From: Defluviimonas sp. SAOS-178_SWC
GTDB lineage: Bacteria > Pseudomonadota > Alphaproteobacteria > Rhodobacterales > Rhodobacteraceae
NCBI RefSeq assembly: GCF_039830135.1
Contig: NZ_CP156081.1
Span: 854,001-918,000 of the forward strand
Direction: 5' to 3'
DNA: 64,000 bases
Position numbers and translations under genes: made by a program. The notes under the pieces were generated by a model. That model saw only the letters and a list, made by a program, of their open reading frames with translations. It did not search any database and was not told the origin of the DNA. Each line of letters begins with the position of its first letter. Positions within the stretch are counted from its first letter, which is position 1. Shown here piece by piece: positions 47,891-57,239 of the stretch.

Positions 47891-47903
47891 AGCGCAGCGG
47901 GCC

Positions 47904-47932
47904 TTGATCCGTGGGCCCAACACGTCTATACG
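47904..47932 (+). promoter_or_regulatory. Predicted promoter of rplO-secY-adk
   Basis: TTGATC (47904-47909), 17-base spacer, TATACG (47927-47932); the -10 is the same as in the rpsL promoter. It restarts r-protein transcription after the second interruption. Confidence 0.75.
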
Positions 47933-48027
47933 CCCCCGGTGGCCCCGAGGGCCCGACTCAACAAGCAAGAAATGCCGTGTGGTCCCATCCGTCGCTGGCG
48001 GGGCTCTTCCGGCGAAGGAGAAGCGAC

Positions 48028-48501
48028 ATGAAACTGAATGAACTCCGGGACAATCCCGGCGCCGCCAAGAAATCCAAGCGCGTCGCGCGCGGTCCCGGTT
48101 CGGGCAAGGGCAAGACTGCCGGCCGTGGTATCAAGGGTCAGAAGTCCCGTTCGGGCGTGGCCATCGGCGGCTATGAAGGCGGCCAGATGCCGCTCTACCG
48201 GCGTCTGCCGAAGCGCGGCTTCAACAAGCCGAACGCCAAGAAATTCGCCGTCGTCAACCTCGGCCTGATCCAGAAATTCGTCGAAGCCGGCAAGCTTGAC
48301 GCGAAGAACGAGATCACCGAGGACGTGCTGGTCGCGGCCGGCATCGTTCGCCGCAAACTCGACGGTATCCGCGTTCTCGCGAAGGGCGAGGTCTCGTCCA
48401 AGCTGAAGCTCGCCGTAACCGGCGCTTCGAAAGCCGCGATTGCCGCGGTCGAGAAGGCTGGCGGCTCGCTTTCGGTCACGACTGCGACGGCGGCTGAATA
48501 A
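48028..48501 (+). CDS. rplO: 50S ribosomal protein L15
   Basis: 157 residues: [65 protein letters not shown] and the globular C-terminus. GAAGGAGAAG precedes the start at 48028; the longer frame is not conserved. Confidence 0.98.
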   Translation: MKLNELRDNPGAAKKSKRVARGPGSGKGKTAGRGIKGQKSRSGVAIGGYEGGQMPLYRRLPKRGFNKPNAKKFAVVNLGLIQKFVEAGKLDAKNEITEDVLVAAGIVRRKLDGIRVLAKGEVSSKLKLAVTGASKAAIAAVEKAGGSLSVTTATAAE

Positions 48502-48602
48502 GTTGTTGTGGGCGGCGGTCGCGCCGCTTACATACACACAAGTTTTCCTAGCGCCGCCGACCGGGAAACGGTTCGGCGGCGCTGTCCATGAAAGAGACTG
48601 GT

Positions 48603-49964
48603 ATGGCATCTGCTGCAGAGCAAATGGCGGCGAACCTGAGCTGGGGGGCCCTCGGCAAGGCCACCGATCTTCGCCAACGCATCTTCTTCACCCTCGGTCT
48701 GCTGATCGTCTACCGTCTTGGCACCTATATCCCGGTGCCGGGGATCGACGCAGAGGCGCTCAGGAAGTTCATGGAAAGCGCCACTCAGGGCATCGGCGGC
48801 ATGCTGCAGATGTTCACCGGCGGTGCGCTCGGCCGGATGGGGATCTTCGCCCTCGGCATCATGCCCTATATCTCCGCCTCGATCATCGTCCAGCTTCTGA
48901 CGGCGATGGTTCCCGCGCTTGACCAGCTGAAGAAGGAAGGCGAGCAGGGTCGAAAGAAGATCAACCAGTATACCCGCTACGGCACGGTGGTTCTCGCCAC
49001 GTTCCAGGCCTACGGCCTTGCCCGCAGCCTGGAGGCGGGAGATCTGGCGCACGATCCCGGGCTTTTCTTTCAGGCGGCGACCGTTGTTACCCTTGTCGGC
49101 GGGACGATGTTCCTGATGTGGCTTGGCGAGCAGATCACCGCCCGTGGCATCGGCAACGGCACCTCTCTCATCATCTTCGTCGGTATCGTGGCGGGCATCC
49201 CCGGCGCGCTGGCGCAGTTCTTCGAACAGGGCCGGATCGGAGCGATCTCCGCCCCGGTGATTATCGGCGTGATCCTGATGGTCATCGCGGTGATCGCCTT
49301 CGTTGTCTTCATGGAGCGGGCGCTGAGGAAGATCCATATTCAGTATCCGCGCCGGCAGGTCGGGATGAAGGTCTATGACGGCTCGTCCAGCCACCTGCCG
49401 ATCAAGGTCAACCCGGCGGGCGTCATCCCCGCGATCTTCGCCTCGTCGCTGCTGCTGCTGCCGACCACGATCTCGACCTTCTCCGGCTCGCAGACCGGTC
49501 CGATCATGTCGACGATCCTGGCCTATTTCGGTCCAGGCCAGCCTCTCTACCTTCTGTTCTTCACGGCGATGATCGTCTTCTTCGCCTACTTCTACACTGC
49601 CAACGTGGCGTTCAAGTCGGATGACGTGGCAGAGAATCTGAAGAACCAGGGTGGCTTCATTCCCGGGATCCGTCCGGGCGCGAAGACGGTCGACTACCTC
49701 GACTACGTCGTGGCGCGGGTGCTCGTGGTGGGCTCGGCCTACCTTGCTGCCGTCTGCCTTCTGCCGGAGATCCTGCGCGCGCAACTCGCGGTTCCGTTCT
49801 ATTTCGGCGGCACCTCGGTCCTGATCGTCGTCAGCGTGACGATGGACACGATCAACCAGATCCAGTCGCATCTCTTGGCGCATCAGTACGAAGGGCTTAT
49901 TGAAAAGTCCCAGTTGCGCGGGAAAAAGCGCGGTGGGGCGCGGAAGGCTCCGACCCGTCGCTAA
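48603..49964 (+). CDS. secY: Preprotein translocase subunit SecY
   Basis: 453 residues with ten transmembrane helices forming the protein-conducting channel. [21 protein letters not shown], the plug region [27 protein letters not shown] and the C-terminal [31 protein letters not shown] are conserved. The start [11 protein letters not shown] at 48603 has AAAGAG at good spacing and is the family start; an ATG 15 bases upstream is less likely. Confidence 0.97.
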   Translation: MASAAEQMAANLSWGALGKATDLRQRIFFTLGLLIVYRLGTYIPVPGIDAEALRKFMESATQGIGGMLQMFTGGALGRMGIFALGIMPYISASIIVQLLTAMVPALDQLKKEGEQGRKKINQYTRYGTVVLATFQAYGLARSLEAGDLAHDPGLFFQAATVVTLVGGTMFLMWLGEQITARGIGNGTSLIIFVGIVAGIPGALAQFFEQGRIGAISAPVIIGVILMVIAVIAFVVFMERALRKIHIQYPRRQVGMKVYDGSSSHLPIKVNPAGVIPAIFASSLLLLPTTISTFSGSQTGPIMSTILAYFGPGQPLYLLFFTAMIVFFAYFYTANVAFKSDDVAENLKNQGGFIPGIRPGAKTVDYLDYVVARVLVVGSAYLAAVCLLPEILRAQLAVPFYFGGTSVLIVVSVTMDTINQIQSHLLAHQYEGLIEKSQLRGKKRGGARKAPTRR

Positions 49965-49975
49965 GGGGGACACCA

Positions 49976-50635
49976 ATGACGAACATCATTCTGCTCGGGC
50001 CGCCGGGGGCGGGCAAGGGAACTCAGGCCCGCCGTCTGGTGGAAGAACGCGGGATGGTGCAGCTGTCCACCGGCGACATGCTGAAAGAGGCGATCGCCGA
50101 CGGCACCGAACTTGGCCGCAAGGTCGAGGGGATCATGGCGCGCGGCGAGCTTGTGACCGATGAGATCGTTATCGGCCTGATCGACGAGAAGATGAAATCC
50201 GCCAAGGGGTCTGGATTCATCTTCGACGGGTTCCCGCGCACGCTGCCTCAGGCGGATGCGCTGGCCGACCTCCTCGACCGGTCGGGCCAGTCGCTGGGCG
50301 CGGTGATCGAGATGCGGGTCGACGACGAGGCGCTTGTCGACCGCATCGCCGGGCGTTTTACCTGCGGCAATTGCGGCGAGGTCTATCACAAGACGACCAA
50401 GCCGACCGCCAAGGAAGGCGCCTGCGACGTCTGCGGTTCGCACGATCTTCGCCACCGCGCCGACGACAATCCCGAGACGCTGAAACAGCGGCTGATGGAA
50501 TACTACAAGAAGACCTCGCCGCTGATTGGCTATTACTACCACGACGGCAAGCTCGCCCCCGTCGACGGGCTGGCCGAGATCGACGATGTGGCCAAATCGA
50601 TTGCGGTTGTGCTGGATCGGACCGCCGCGTCTTGA
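49976..50635 (+). CDS. adk: Adenylate kinase with Cys4 metal-binding lid
   Basis: 219 residues, long-lid type, making 2 ADP from ATP and AMP. The P-loop is [10 protein letters not shown] (8-17), the AMP site [10 protein letters not shown], and DGFPRT follows. The LID domain has Cys130, Cys133, Cys150 and Cys153, a structural metal site that E. coli Adk lacks and that is known from Paracoccus Adk. GGGGGACACC precedes the ATG. adk between secY and rpsM is typical of the group. Confidence 0.97.
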   Translation: MTNIILLGPPGAGKGTQARRLVEERGMVQLSTGDMLKEAIADGTELGRKVEGIMARGELVTDEIVIGLIDEKMKSAKGSGFIFDGFPRTLPQADALADLLDRSGQSLGAVIEMRVDDEALVDRIAGRFTCGNCGEVYHKTTKPTAKEGACDVCGSHDLRHRADDNPETLKQRLMEYYKKTSPLIGYYYHDGKLAPVDGLAEIDDVAKSIAVVLDRTAAS

Positions 50636-50813
50636 CGCGGCGGTGGAAACCCACTAGGTCACGGCGTCTCGATTGAGAATCGTCTTGATTTGCTGGGGTT
50701 TTGACCTCGACGAATCAAACCGGAAGAAGCCGGCCCGAAGGTCTCGTGCCCTCGGGCCAGTGTTGTGAAAAAAGGTTCCGGCGCTACGGAACCGCAACGA
50801 AAGGAAAATACGC

Positions 50814-51182
50814 GTGGCACGTATTGCTGGCGTCAACATTCCGACGGGGAAACGCGTCCCCATCGCCCTTCAGTATATCCACGGCATCGGTAACGATATC
50901 GCCCACAAGATCTGTGAGGCCGTGAAGATCGAACCGGCGCGTCGTGTGAACGAACTTTCCGACGCCGAAGTGCTCGCAATCCGCGAACATATCGACGCCA
51001 ACTACACGGTCGAGGGTGACCTTCGCCGCGAAGTCCAGATGAACATCAAGCGTCTGATGGACCTCGGCTGCTACCGCGGTCTGCGCCATCGCCGCAACCT
51101 GCCGGTGCGCGGTCAGCGGACCCACACCAACGCTCGTACCCGCAAAGGCCCCGCGAAGGCCATTGCCGGCAAGAAGAAATAA
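50814..51182 (+). CDS. rpsM: 30S ribosomal protein S13
   Basis: 122 residues, starting with GTG ([25 protein letters not shown]). The rRNA-binding helix and C-terminal [26 protein letters not shown] are standard. AAAGGAAAA lies upstream. rpmJ, found before rpsM in many bacteria, is absent here; the 178-base gap after adk has no clear ORF. Confidence 0.97.
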   Translation: MARIAGVNIPTGKRVPIALQYIHGIGNDIAHKICEAVKIEPARRVNELSDAEVLAIREHIDANYTVEGDLRREVQMNIKRLMDLGCYRGLRHRRNLPVRGQRTHTNARTRKGPAKAIAGKKK

Positions 51183-51196
51183 GGGGGCGTTGAGAA

Positions 51197-51586
51197 ATGG
51201 CACGCGATAAGACCCGCATGAAGAAAAAGGAACGCAAGAACATCGCCGCTGGCGTTGCTCATGTGAACTCCTCGTTCAACAACACCAAGATCCTCATCTC
51301 CGACGTTCAGGGCAACGCGATTGCCTGGTCCTCGGCCGGTACGATGGGCTTCAAGGGCTCGCGCAAGTCGACGCCCTATGCCGCCCAGATGGCCGCCGAA
51401 GACGCCGGCCGCAAGGCGCAGGATCACGGCGTGAAGACCCTCGAGGTCGAAGTTCAGGGCCCCGGTTCGGGCCGTGAATCGGCGCTGCGCGCTCTGGCCG
51501 CCGTCGGCTTCAACATCACCTCGATCCGTGATGTGACGCCGATCGCGCATAACGGCTGCCGTCCGCCGAAGCGCCGCCGCGTCTGA
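51197..51586 (+). CDS. rpsK: 30S ribosomal protein S11
   Basis: 129 residues: [56 protein letters not shown] and the [17 protein letters not shown] tail that touches the mRNA exit. rpsD does not follow, as usual in alphaproteobacteria; rpoA does. Confidence 0.98.
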   Translation: MARDKTRMKKKERKNIAAGVAHVNSSFNNTKILISDVQGNAIAWSSAGTMGFKGSRKSTPYAAQMAAEDAGRKAQDHGVKTLEVEVQGPGSGRESALRALAAVGFNITSIRDVTPIAHNGCRPPKRRRV

Positions 51587-51601
51587 CGACTTTATCAGCG
51601 C

Positions 51602-51640
51602 CCCGGGCCGTGCTGTCGCGCGGCCCGGGTCGCTTTCGTT
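51602..51640 (+). terminator. Attenuator-like hairpin between rpsK and rpoA
   Basis: A perfect 9-bp stem CCCGGGCCG with CGGCCCGGG (51602-51629, 10-base loop), then TCGCTTTCGTTTAT, a broken T-run. It probably reduces rather than stops transcription into rpoA. Confidence 0.6.
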
Positions 51641-51703
51641 TATATTCCTCGGGCGTTCCCGGATTTCGGACATGGGCCGGGAACAGGTATGGAGGCAGAA
51701 CGC

Positions 51704-52720
51704 ATGATCCACAAGAATTGGGCCGAACTGATCAAGCCGCAGCAGCTTGATGTGAAGCCGGGCAACGATCCGCAGCGTCAGGCGACGCTCGTGGCCGAAC
51801 CGCTGGAGCGTGGCTTTGGCCTGACGCTCGGCAACGCGCTGCGCCGCGTGTTGATGTCGTCACTTCAGGGCGCGGCCATCACCTCGGTCCAGATCGACAA
51901 CGTCCTGCACGAGTTTTCCTCGGTCGCCGGTGTGCGTGAGGACGTCACAGACATCGTTCTGAATCTCAAGGGCGTCAGCCTGAAGATGGAAGTCGAGGGG
52001 CCGAAGCGCCTGTCGATCTCCGCCAAGGGTCCGGGCGTCGTCACCGCCGGCGACATCTCGGAATCGAACGGCATCGAGGTTCTGAACAAGGACCACGTGA
52101 TCTGCCACCTCGACGAGGGTGCCGACCTCTTCATGGAACTGACGGTCGATACCGGCAAGGGCTATGTCGCGGCCGACAAGAACCGCCCCGAAGACGCTCC
52201 GATCGGCCTGATCCCGATCGACGCGATCTACTCGCCGGTCAAGAAGGTGTCGTACGAGGTCCAGCCGACCCGCGAGGGCCAGGTGCTCGACTACGACAAG
52301 CTGACGATGAAGATCGAAACCGACGGCTCGCTGACGCCGGATGACGCGGTGGCCTATGCCGCCCGCATCCTGCAGGACCAGCTTGGCATCTTCGTGAACT
52401 TCGAAGAGCCGGAAGCCGCCGGCAAGGGCGAGGCCGAGGAAGGGCTGGAGTTCAACCCGCTCCTGCTCAAGAAGGTCGACGAGCTCGAACTGTCGGTGCG
52501 CTCGGCGAACTGCCTCAAGAACGACAACATCGTCTATATCGGCGATCTCATCCAGAAGACCGAAGCGGAGATGCTCCGCACCCCGAACTTCGGCCGCAAG
52601 TCGCTCAACGAGATCAAGGAAGTGCTCTCGGGCATGGGCCTGCACCTCGGCATGGATGTCGAGGACTGGCCGCCGGAGAACATCGAGGATCTCGCCAAGC
52701 GGTTCGAAGACCAGTTCTGA
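51704..52720 (+). CDS. rpoA: RNA polymerase alpha subunit
   Basis: 338 residues. The N-terminal dimerisation domain ([43 protein letters not shown]) is followed by an acidic linker and the C-terminal domain ([48 protein letters not shown]) that binds UP elements and activators. Start [10 protein letters not shown] at 51704 with GGAGG upstream; an ATG five codons earlier is not the family start. Confidence 0.98.
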   Translation: MIHKNWAELIKPQQLDVKPGNDPQRQATLVAEPLERGFGLTLGNALRRVLMSSLQGAAITSVQIDNVLHEFSSVAGVREDVTDIVLNLKGVSLKMEVEGPKRLSISAKGPGVVTAGDISESNGIEVLNKDHVICHLDEGADLFMELTVDTGKGYVAADKNRPEDAPIGLIPIDAIYSPVKKVSYEVQPTREGQVLDYDKLTMKIETDGSLTPDDAVAYAARILQDQLGIFVNFEEPEAAGKGEAEEGLEFNPLLLKKVDELELSVRSANCLKNDNIVYIGDLIQKTEAEMLRTPNFGRKSLNEIKEVLSGMGLHLGMDVEDWPPENIEDLAKRFEDQF

Positions 52721-52860
52721 TTGACTTCGAGGGGGCCGTGACCTAAACGGCCCCCCGAAATGCCCGCGCTGGCGGGGAAGACCCGGGCGATGAGCCCCAA
52801 GGAGAGCGGACCGAGGACCACGGCCGCCGGACAAAGCAAAACGCTAAACGGAGTTGAAAA

Positions 52861-53280
52861 ATGCGTCACGCTCGCGGCTACCGCCGTCTGAACCGCACCC
52901 ATGAGCACCGCAAGGCGCTCTTCGCCAACATGGCCGGGTCGCTCATCGAACACGAACAGATCAAGACCACCCTTCCGAAGGCGAAGGAACTGCGTCCGAT
53001 CATTGAAAAGCTGATCACGCTGGCCAAGCGGGGCGACCTTCACGCCCGTCGTCAGGCCGCGGCGCAGCTCAAGCAAGACATGCATGTCGCGCGCCTCTTC
53101 GAGGTTCTCGGCCCGCGCTACAAGGAGCGTCAGGGCGGCTACGTCCGCGTCTTGAAGGCCGGTTTCCGCTACGGTGACATGGCGCCGATGGCGATCATCG
53201 AATTCGTCGACCGCGACCCCGCGGCGAAGGGCGCTGCCGACAAGGCACGCCTTGAGGCCGAGGAAGCGGCAGAATCCTGA
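52861..53280 (+). CDS. rplQ: 50S ribosomal protein L17
   Basis: 139 residues: [65 protein letters not shown], with an acidic tail. Last gene of the alpha operon; a terminator follows. Confidence 0.98.
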   Translation: MRHARGYRRLNRTHEHRKALFANMAGSLIEHEQIKTTLPKAKELRPIIEKLITLAKRGDLHARRQAAAQLKQDMHVARLFEVLGPRYKERQGGYVRVLKAGFRYGDMAPMAIIEFVDRDPAAKGAADKARLEAEEAAES

Positions 53281-53306
53281 TACTGCCGGCGGAAGTTCTG
53301 AAAGAG

Positions 53307-53338
53307 AAAACCCCGTCAGTTTCCTGGCGGGGTTTTTC
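53307..53338 (+). terminator. Intrinsic terminator after rplQ
   Basis: AAAACCCCG pairs with CGGGGTTTTT through a stem with small internal mismatch (loop around TTTC). It marks the end of the ribosomal cluster. Confidence 0.88.
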
Positions 53339-53380
53339 GCGTCTTGGTGATCTGGCTGGTCGCGCAATCCTTGCGCGAGG

Positions 53381-53527
53381 TCAGTTCGGCTCGAAACGAA
53401 CGCTCCGCCGGTCCGCGCTCAGTTTCGCGGCGATGGCGTCAATCATGCCCGAAAGCTGCGCGTCCGCGACGGGCGTCGCACCAACGAATTCCAGCAGGTC
53501 TGCGCGTGCCGATTCGGGCAGTCGCAT
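53381..53527 (-). CDS. Small hypothetical protein divergent from luxR
   Basis: 48 residues from the ATG at 53527 (MRLPESARADLLEFVGATPVADAQLSGMIDAIAAKLSADRRSVRF); a TTG at 53578 would add 17. It is helical and acidic, with no known motif. It occupies the space between the rplQ terminator and luxR, with host-like codon use. The coding status is uncertain. Confidence 0.35.
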   Translation of the reverse strand: MRLPESARADLLEFVGATPVADAQLSGMIDAIAAKLSADRRSVRFEPN

Positions 53528-53641
53528 GAGTTTGGTAAAAAGACCGGGATTGATCGTACGCAAAGTGTTAACCCTCAAATATGCCGAAAGTGATGCACAA
53601 TTTACGGTTGACCAGAACTAAAGCAACTTGTCTAAAAGGAC

Positions 53642-54253
53642 ATGTCCGGAATGCCCACGCTTGATCCCATCCTGCATACGCTGTCGCTCATGGCGCCGGC
53701 CGGATACTTCATCGGCCTGCACATCCGTTATGCGTCTCCGCTCATGCAATTTTCGAACTACAATCAGGATTGGCTGGATCACTACACCGAGAAAGCCTAC
53801 GCGCTTCGCGACCCCACGATCGCTTGGGGGTTCAGCACCGAAGGTGCCAGCCGGTGGGCCGACATCGGTATTCCGGACCCGTTCGGATTGTTTCAGGAGG
53901 CCAAGCGCTTTGGCCTGACTTACGGGATGACTGTCTCCTGCGGCCCCGTCAGATCGCGGACGATTTCGAGTTTCGCACGGTCGGATCGCGATTTCCTCGA
54001 CGAGGAGATCGACAAGATCGCGCATCTGGTTCGGCGCCTCCACGACATCACGGAGCCGCCTGAAAGTCTAACGACGGCTCAGATCGAGGCCCTGCGGCTG
54101 ATTGCGGCGGGGGATCGGCACGCGGCGGCAGCGGCCAAACTGAACATATCCGAGAGTGCGCTCAAGGCGCGTCTGATGTCCGCGCGGCAGAGACTGCTCG
54201 CCCGTACAACGGCAGAGGCGATCCAGCGCGCCAAGGATTACAGGCTGTTGTAA
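53642..54253 (+). CDS. luxR: LuxR-family quorum-sensing regulator
   Basis: 203 residues, short for the family (about 240). The autoinducer-binding domain keeps the expected invariant positions: Trp44, Tyr48, Asp57, Pro58 and Trp72 (YNQDWLDHYTEKAYALRDP, SRWADIG). The C-terminal HTH (LTTAQIEALRLIAAGDRHAAAAAKLNISESALKARLMSARQRL) is recognisable but degenerate. A TTGACC-17-TCTAAA element ends only 5 bases before the ATG, so if real it would give a nearly leaderless message. luxI follows after 62 bases. Confidence 0.9.
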   Translation: MSGMPTLDPILHTLSLMAPAGYFIGLHIRYASPLMQFSNYNQDWLDHYTEKAYALRDPTIAWGFSTEGASRWADIGIPDPFGLFQEAKRFGLTYGMTVSCGPVRSRTISSFARSDRDFLDEEIDKIAHLVRRLHDITEPPESLTTAQIEALRLIAAGDRHAAAAAKLNISESALKARLMSARQRLLARTTAEAIQRAKDYRLL

Positions 54254-54315
54254 CCAGATGTCGATCTTTCCATTGCATGCAGGGCTCGAGGAACCAACCA
54301 AGCGGGAGACCACGC

Positions 54316-54906
54316 ATGCACACCACCGTTCTGTCCTTCGAAAATCTCCATAACCACGGAGAGTTGTTCGCGAACCTCTTTCGGGCGCGAAAGCAGTCCT
54401 TCATCGTCGAGAAGCAGTGGAACCTGCCCGAGGCGCTCGACATGGAGTACGATCAGTACGACACGCCGGCAAGCCGCTGGATCGCCATCCACGACGAGGT
54501 GGGCCAGGTCTATGCGGGCATCCGGCTGACGCCGACGACCGCGCGCTGCGGCATCTACAGCTACATGATCCGCGATGCGCAGCGCGGGCTCCTCTCCTCC
54601 CTGTCGCCCGATCTCCTCCACGAGGAGGCGCCGGTCGATCCGTACGTCTGGGAATGCACCCGCGTCTTCGTCCTCCACTCGACGCCGCAAATGATCCGGC
54701 GCCGGGTGCACGGCTACATGGTCGCCGCGATGGTAAAATCGGCGCGGGAGCTTGGCGCCACGCAGCTGATCGCGATCACGCCCGCGAACTGGCCGCGGTG
54801 GTATGGCCGCTGCGGATTGACCGCAGCCGCGATGGGCCCGGTGATGTTCATCGACGATGGCGACTACCAATGCGTCCGGATTGACCTGTCGGCCAAGATG
54901 CATTGA
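54316..54906 (+). CDS. luxI: LuxI-type acyl-homoserine lactone synthase
   Basis: 196 residues. It makes an N-acyl-homoserine lactone from SAM and acyl-ACP. Conserved residues are in place: Arg26, Phe29 and Trp35 (RARKQSFIVEKQW), the acidic DMEYDQYDT (Asp46, Asp49), Arg70, and Glu113-Arg116 in WECTRVF. GGGAG lies before the ATG at 54316. The acyl chain cannot be predicted. No clear lux-box was found in the 62-base luxR-luxI gap. Confidence 0.94.
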   Translation: MHTTVLSFENLHNHGELFANLFRARKQSFIVEKQWNLPEALDMEYDQYDTPASRWIAIHDEVGQVYAGIRLTPTTARCGIYSYMIRDAQRGLLSSLSPDLLHEEAPVDPYVWECTRVFVLHSTPQMIRRRVHGYMVAAMVKSARELGATQLIAITPANWPRWYGRCGLTAAAMGPVMFIDDGDYQCVRIDLSAKMH

Positions 54907-54994
54907 ACCGGCCCCGGCCGGATAGGGATCGCGTCGGATTGTCGGGCATGTTCGCGTCTTCCGCCGTCCCGCTGCGGAGAGTATGGTCGCCATC

Positions 54995-56305
54995 ATGTCC
55001 GACCTTTTCGACATCGCCGCCGATCCGTCCGCGCCCGCGGCCTCCCGCCCGCTCGCCGACCGGTTGCGTCCGGTGTCGCTCTCGGATGTGATCGGGCAGG
55101 AAAAGGTCCTGTCCCCCGACGGGCCGCTCGGCGCGATGCTCGGGGCCGGAAGCCTGTCGTCCCTGATCCTCTGGGGGCCGCCCGGTGTCGGCAAGACCAC
55201 CATCGCGCGGCTTCTCGCGGATGCGACCGATCTCGCCTTCGTCCAAATCAGCGCGATCTTCACCGGTGTGCCGGAACTCCGCAAGGTCTTCGAGGCCGCA
55301 AAGCTGCGCCGGCAGCAGGGGCGCGGCACCCTGCTTTTCGTCGACGAGATTCACCGTTTCAACAAGGCCCAACAGGATGGATTCCTGCCGCATATGGAGG
55401 ACGGAACGATCCTTCTCGTCGGCGCCACGACCGAGAACCCCTCGTTCGAGCTGAACGCGGCGCTTCTGAGCCGGGCGCAGGTGATCGTGCTGGAACGGCT
55501 GACACCAGCCGATCTCGAACGGCTGGCGCAGCGGGCGGAAAAGGAGCTGGGAAAGGCTCTGCCCCTCAAAGCCGAGGCGCGCGCGGCACTGATCGAGATG
55601 GCCGACGGCGACGGCCGCGCACTCCTGAACCTGATCGAGCAGGTCGTCGCCTGGAAGATAGAGGCGCCGCTGACCACAGAGGCGCTGTCGCAACGCCTGA
55701 TGCGCCGGGCGGCGAAATACGACAAGTCCGGGGAGGAGCATTACAACCTCATCTCCGCGCTCCACAAATCCGTGCGCGGATCCGATCCCGATGCGGCGCT
55801 TTACTGGTTCGCCCGGATGCTCGAAGGCGGCGAGGATCCGCGCTTTCTCGCGCGCCGGATCACGCGGATGTCGGTCGAGGATATCGGCCTTGCCGATCCG
55901 CAGGCGCAGACGATCTGCCTCCATGCCTGGGAGGTCTACGAGCGGCTCGGCAGCCCGGAGGGCGAACTGGCGCTCGCGCAGGCGGTGACCTATCTCGCGC
56001 TCGCGCCGAAATCGAATGCCGGCTACGTCGCCTACAAGGCCGCCCGCGACAGCGCCCGCAAGACCGGGTCGGAGCCGCCGCCAAAGCATATCCTGAACGC
56101 CCCCACGAGGCTGATGAAGGAGCAGGGCTACGGCGCGGGCTATGCCTACGACCACGATACCGAGGACGGATTCTCGGGGCAGAACTATTTCCCCGAAGCC
56201 ATGAAACGCCCGGTCTACTACCAGCCCGTCGAGCGCGGCTACGAGCGCGAACTGAAAAAACGCCTCGACTGGTTCGCGAAGCTCCGCGACAAGCGCGGTT
56301 CCTGA
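54995..56305 (+). CDS. rarA: Replication-associated recombination protein RarA (MgsA)
   Basis: 436 residues, a clamp-loader-like AAA+ ATPase acting at stalled forks. Walker A GPPGVGKTT (61-69), Walker B LLFVDEIHR, sensor 1 GATTENPSFE, and the C-terminal tetramerisation domain with MEQGYGAGYAYDHD-like sequence (EQGYGAGYAYDHDTEDGF) are present. Start at 54995, since the frame upstream adds only MVAI. It is followed by a short hairpin and the mobile-DNA scar. Confidence 0.96.
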   Translation: MSDLFDIAADPSAPAASRPLADRLRPVSLSDVIGQEKVLSPDGPLGAMLGAGSLSSLILWGPPGVGKTTIARLLADATDLAFVQISAIFTGVPELRKVFEAAKLRRQQGRGTLLFVDEIHRFNKAQQDGFLPHMEDGTILLVGATTENPSFELNAALLSRAQVIVLERLTPADLERLAQRAEKELGKALPLKAEARAALIEMADGDGRALLNLIEQVVAWKIEAPLTTEALSQRLMRRAAKYDKSGEEHYNLISALHKSVRGSDPDAALYWFARMLEGGEDPRFLARRITRMSVEDIGLADPQAQTICLHAWEVYERLGSPEGELALAQAVTYLALAPKSNAGYVAYKAARDSARKTGSEPPPKHILNAPTRLMKEQGYGAGYAYDHDTEDGFSGQNYFPEAMKRPVYYQPVERGYERELKKRLDWFAKLRDKRGS

Positions 56306-56315
56306 GCTTCATCTT

Positions 56316-56331
56316 GCCGGAAATATCCGGC
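56316..56331 (+). terminator. Short hairpin after rarA
   Basis: GCCGGA, AATA, TCCGGC, a perfect 6-bp stem 10 bases after the stop, followed by GTTATGT rather than a T-run. A weak terminator at best. Confidence 0.4.
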
Positions 56332-56547
56332 GTTATGTATCAAACGCACCAAGCCGGGCGGGGGTCAATGAAATGCCTCCACAAGAGGTTCGGGTTGGTG
56401 CAACCTCCACTCATGCGAAAGATCGAAAAGCTGAATCGGTTTCGGTCCGGCTTGGAATGGCGCTGGTCGCTTGGGGCGGCGATTTAGGGGCTGGCTTTCC
56501 CGGCATCAAGTTTCGTCCTCCCAGCTTGGGCGGCAAGGGCGGCTGGC

Positions 56548-56697
56548 GTGTTTTCTGACTATGCAGCGCTGTCGTGGGTTGCGGCTGGTTTTGCGGGCCT
56601 TTTCATATACGCGCTCTGCGTTGTGCTGTACGGGTTCGGGCATACGAACACGGTGGAGTCCTTCTTCTCGCGCCTGCATCGCCCTGCTTCAGGATGA
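56548..56697 (+). pseudogene. Truncated membrane-protein ORF running into IS remnant
   Basis: A frame from a GTG codon reads FSDYAALSWVAAGFAGLFIYALC then VVLYGFGHTNTVESFFSRLHRPASG, one transmembrane helix. Its last residues overlap the antisense end of a transposase fragment, so the frame probably continued elsewhere before the insertion. Upstream in the same frame a stop lies at about 56483. I do not recognise the family. Confidence 0.35.
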
Positions 56698-56812
56698 ACG
56701 CCTTCTGCGCCTCCGTGAGCTTCGATGCCTTCATGCGAGTCTGCTCCTCTCCCAGCCAGGGAAACGTAGCCGAAATCTCCAGCTTCAAGCGGTCCAGTTT
56801 TCAGGGGTCACA
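56672..56812 (-). mobile_element. IS3-family (IS407/IS511-like) left-end remnant
   Basis: On the minus strand an IS-like terminus (TGTGACCCCTGAAAACTGGA, ending near 56812) is followed at 56734 by a start reading MKASKLTEAQKAFILKQGDAG. This is the hallmark N-terminus of IS3-family OrfA transposases. After about 21 residues the likeness stops and the sequence is unrelated, so the rest of the element is deleted. It cannot encode a working transposase. Confidence 0.78.
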
Positions 56813-56822
56813 GAACGGGGCG

Positions 56823-56993
56823 TCACGTCCCGCCGAACAGGCGCTCGCGGATGTAGGCTCCAAGAGCCTGACCCGCAGCATCATGCTCCAGAATCCCGCG
56901 CTCATCGAAGCTGAGGCGCAGCGGGAACGGTGCAGGTATGCTGTCTGCTTTCTTGTTGGCTAAGTCATTGAAATCATTTTTTGGATACTTCAT
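56823..56993 (-). CDS. Ribbon-helix-helix, MobC-like fragment
   Basis: 56 residues with GGGAG before the ATG: MKYPKNDFNDLANKKADSIP, then PFPLRLSFDERGILEHDAAGQALGAYIRERLFGGT. The second part matches the RHH/MobC mobilisation-type signature (RLSFxERxxLExxAAGxxLGAYIRxRLF). Relatives usually continue for a further basic stretch, missing here just where the IS end begins. AT-rich codons at the start suggest foreign origin. Probably a truncated mobilisation gene. Confidence 0.55.
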   Translation of the reverse strand: MKYPKNDFNDLANKKADSIPAPFPLRLSFDERGILEHDAAGQALGAYIRERLFGGT

Positions 56994-57239
56994 GTTCACG
57001 CTCCCGACCGTCAAGGTCCAGTTGCGCGAGATGGCGTTCCCAACACTGTAGGACTGCAAATAGACGGTTCGATTCCTCTCCCGTCAGGTCCACCAAAACA
57101 TCCTTCGACCTTACCCTGTTCTCGTCGGGTTACTGACCCCACGGCGGCGGCTCTGGCGCCGACTGCCGCCAGGATGAGGGCCCTGCTGGTCGCCCGGCGG
57201 GCGAATGCGATCGTGCGGCGGGATGCGTCGTCGGTTGGT

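Noticed and set aside
54254..54315. Lux box in the luxR-luxI gap
   Set aside because: Looked for a CTGGC/ACCTG-type dyad about 40 bases upstream of luxI; none is convincing.
56373..56558. A 61-codon plus-strand ORF in the scar region
   Set aside because: No ribosome site, no known motif, Gly-rich tail, and it conflicts with an overlapping membrane-helix frame. Kept out as noise.
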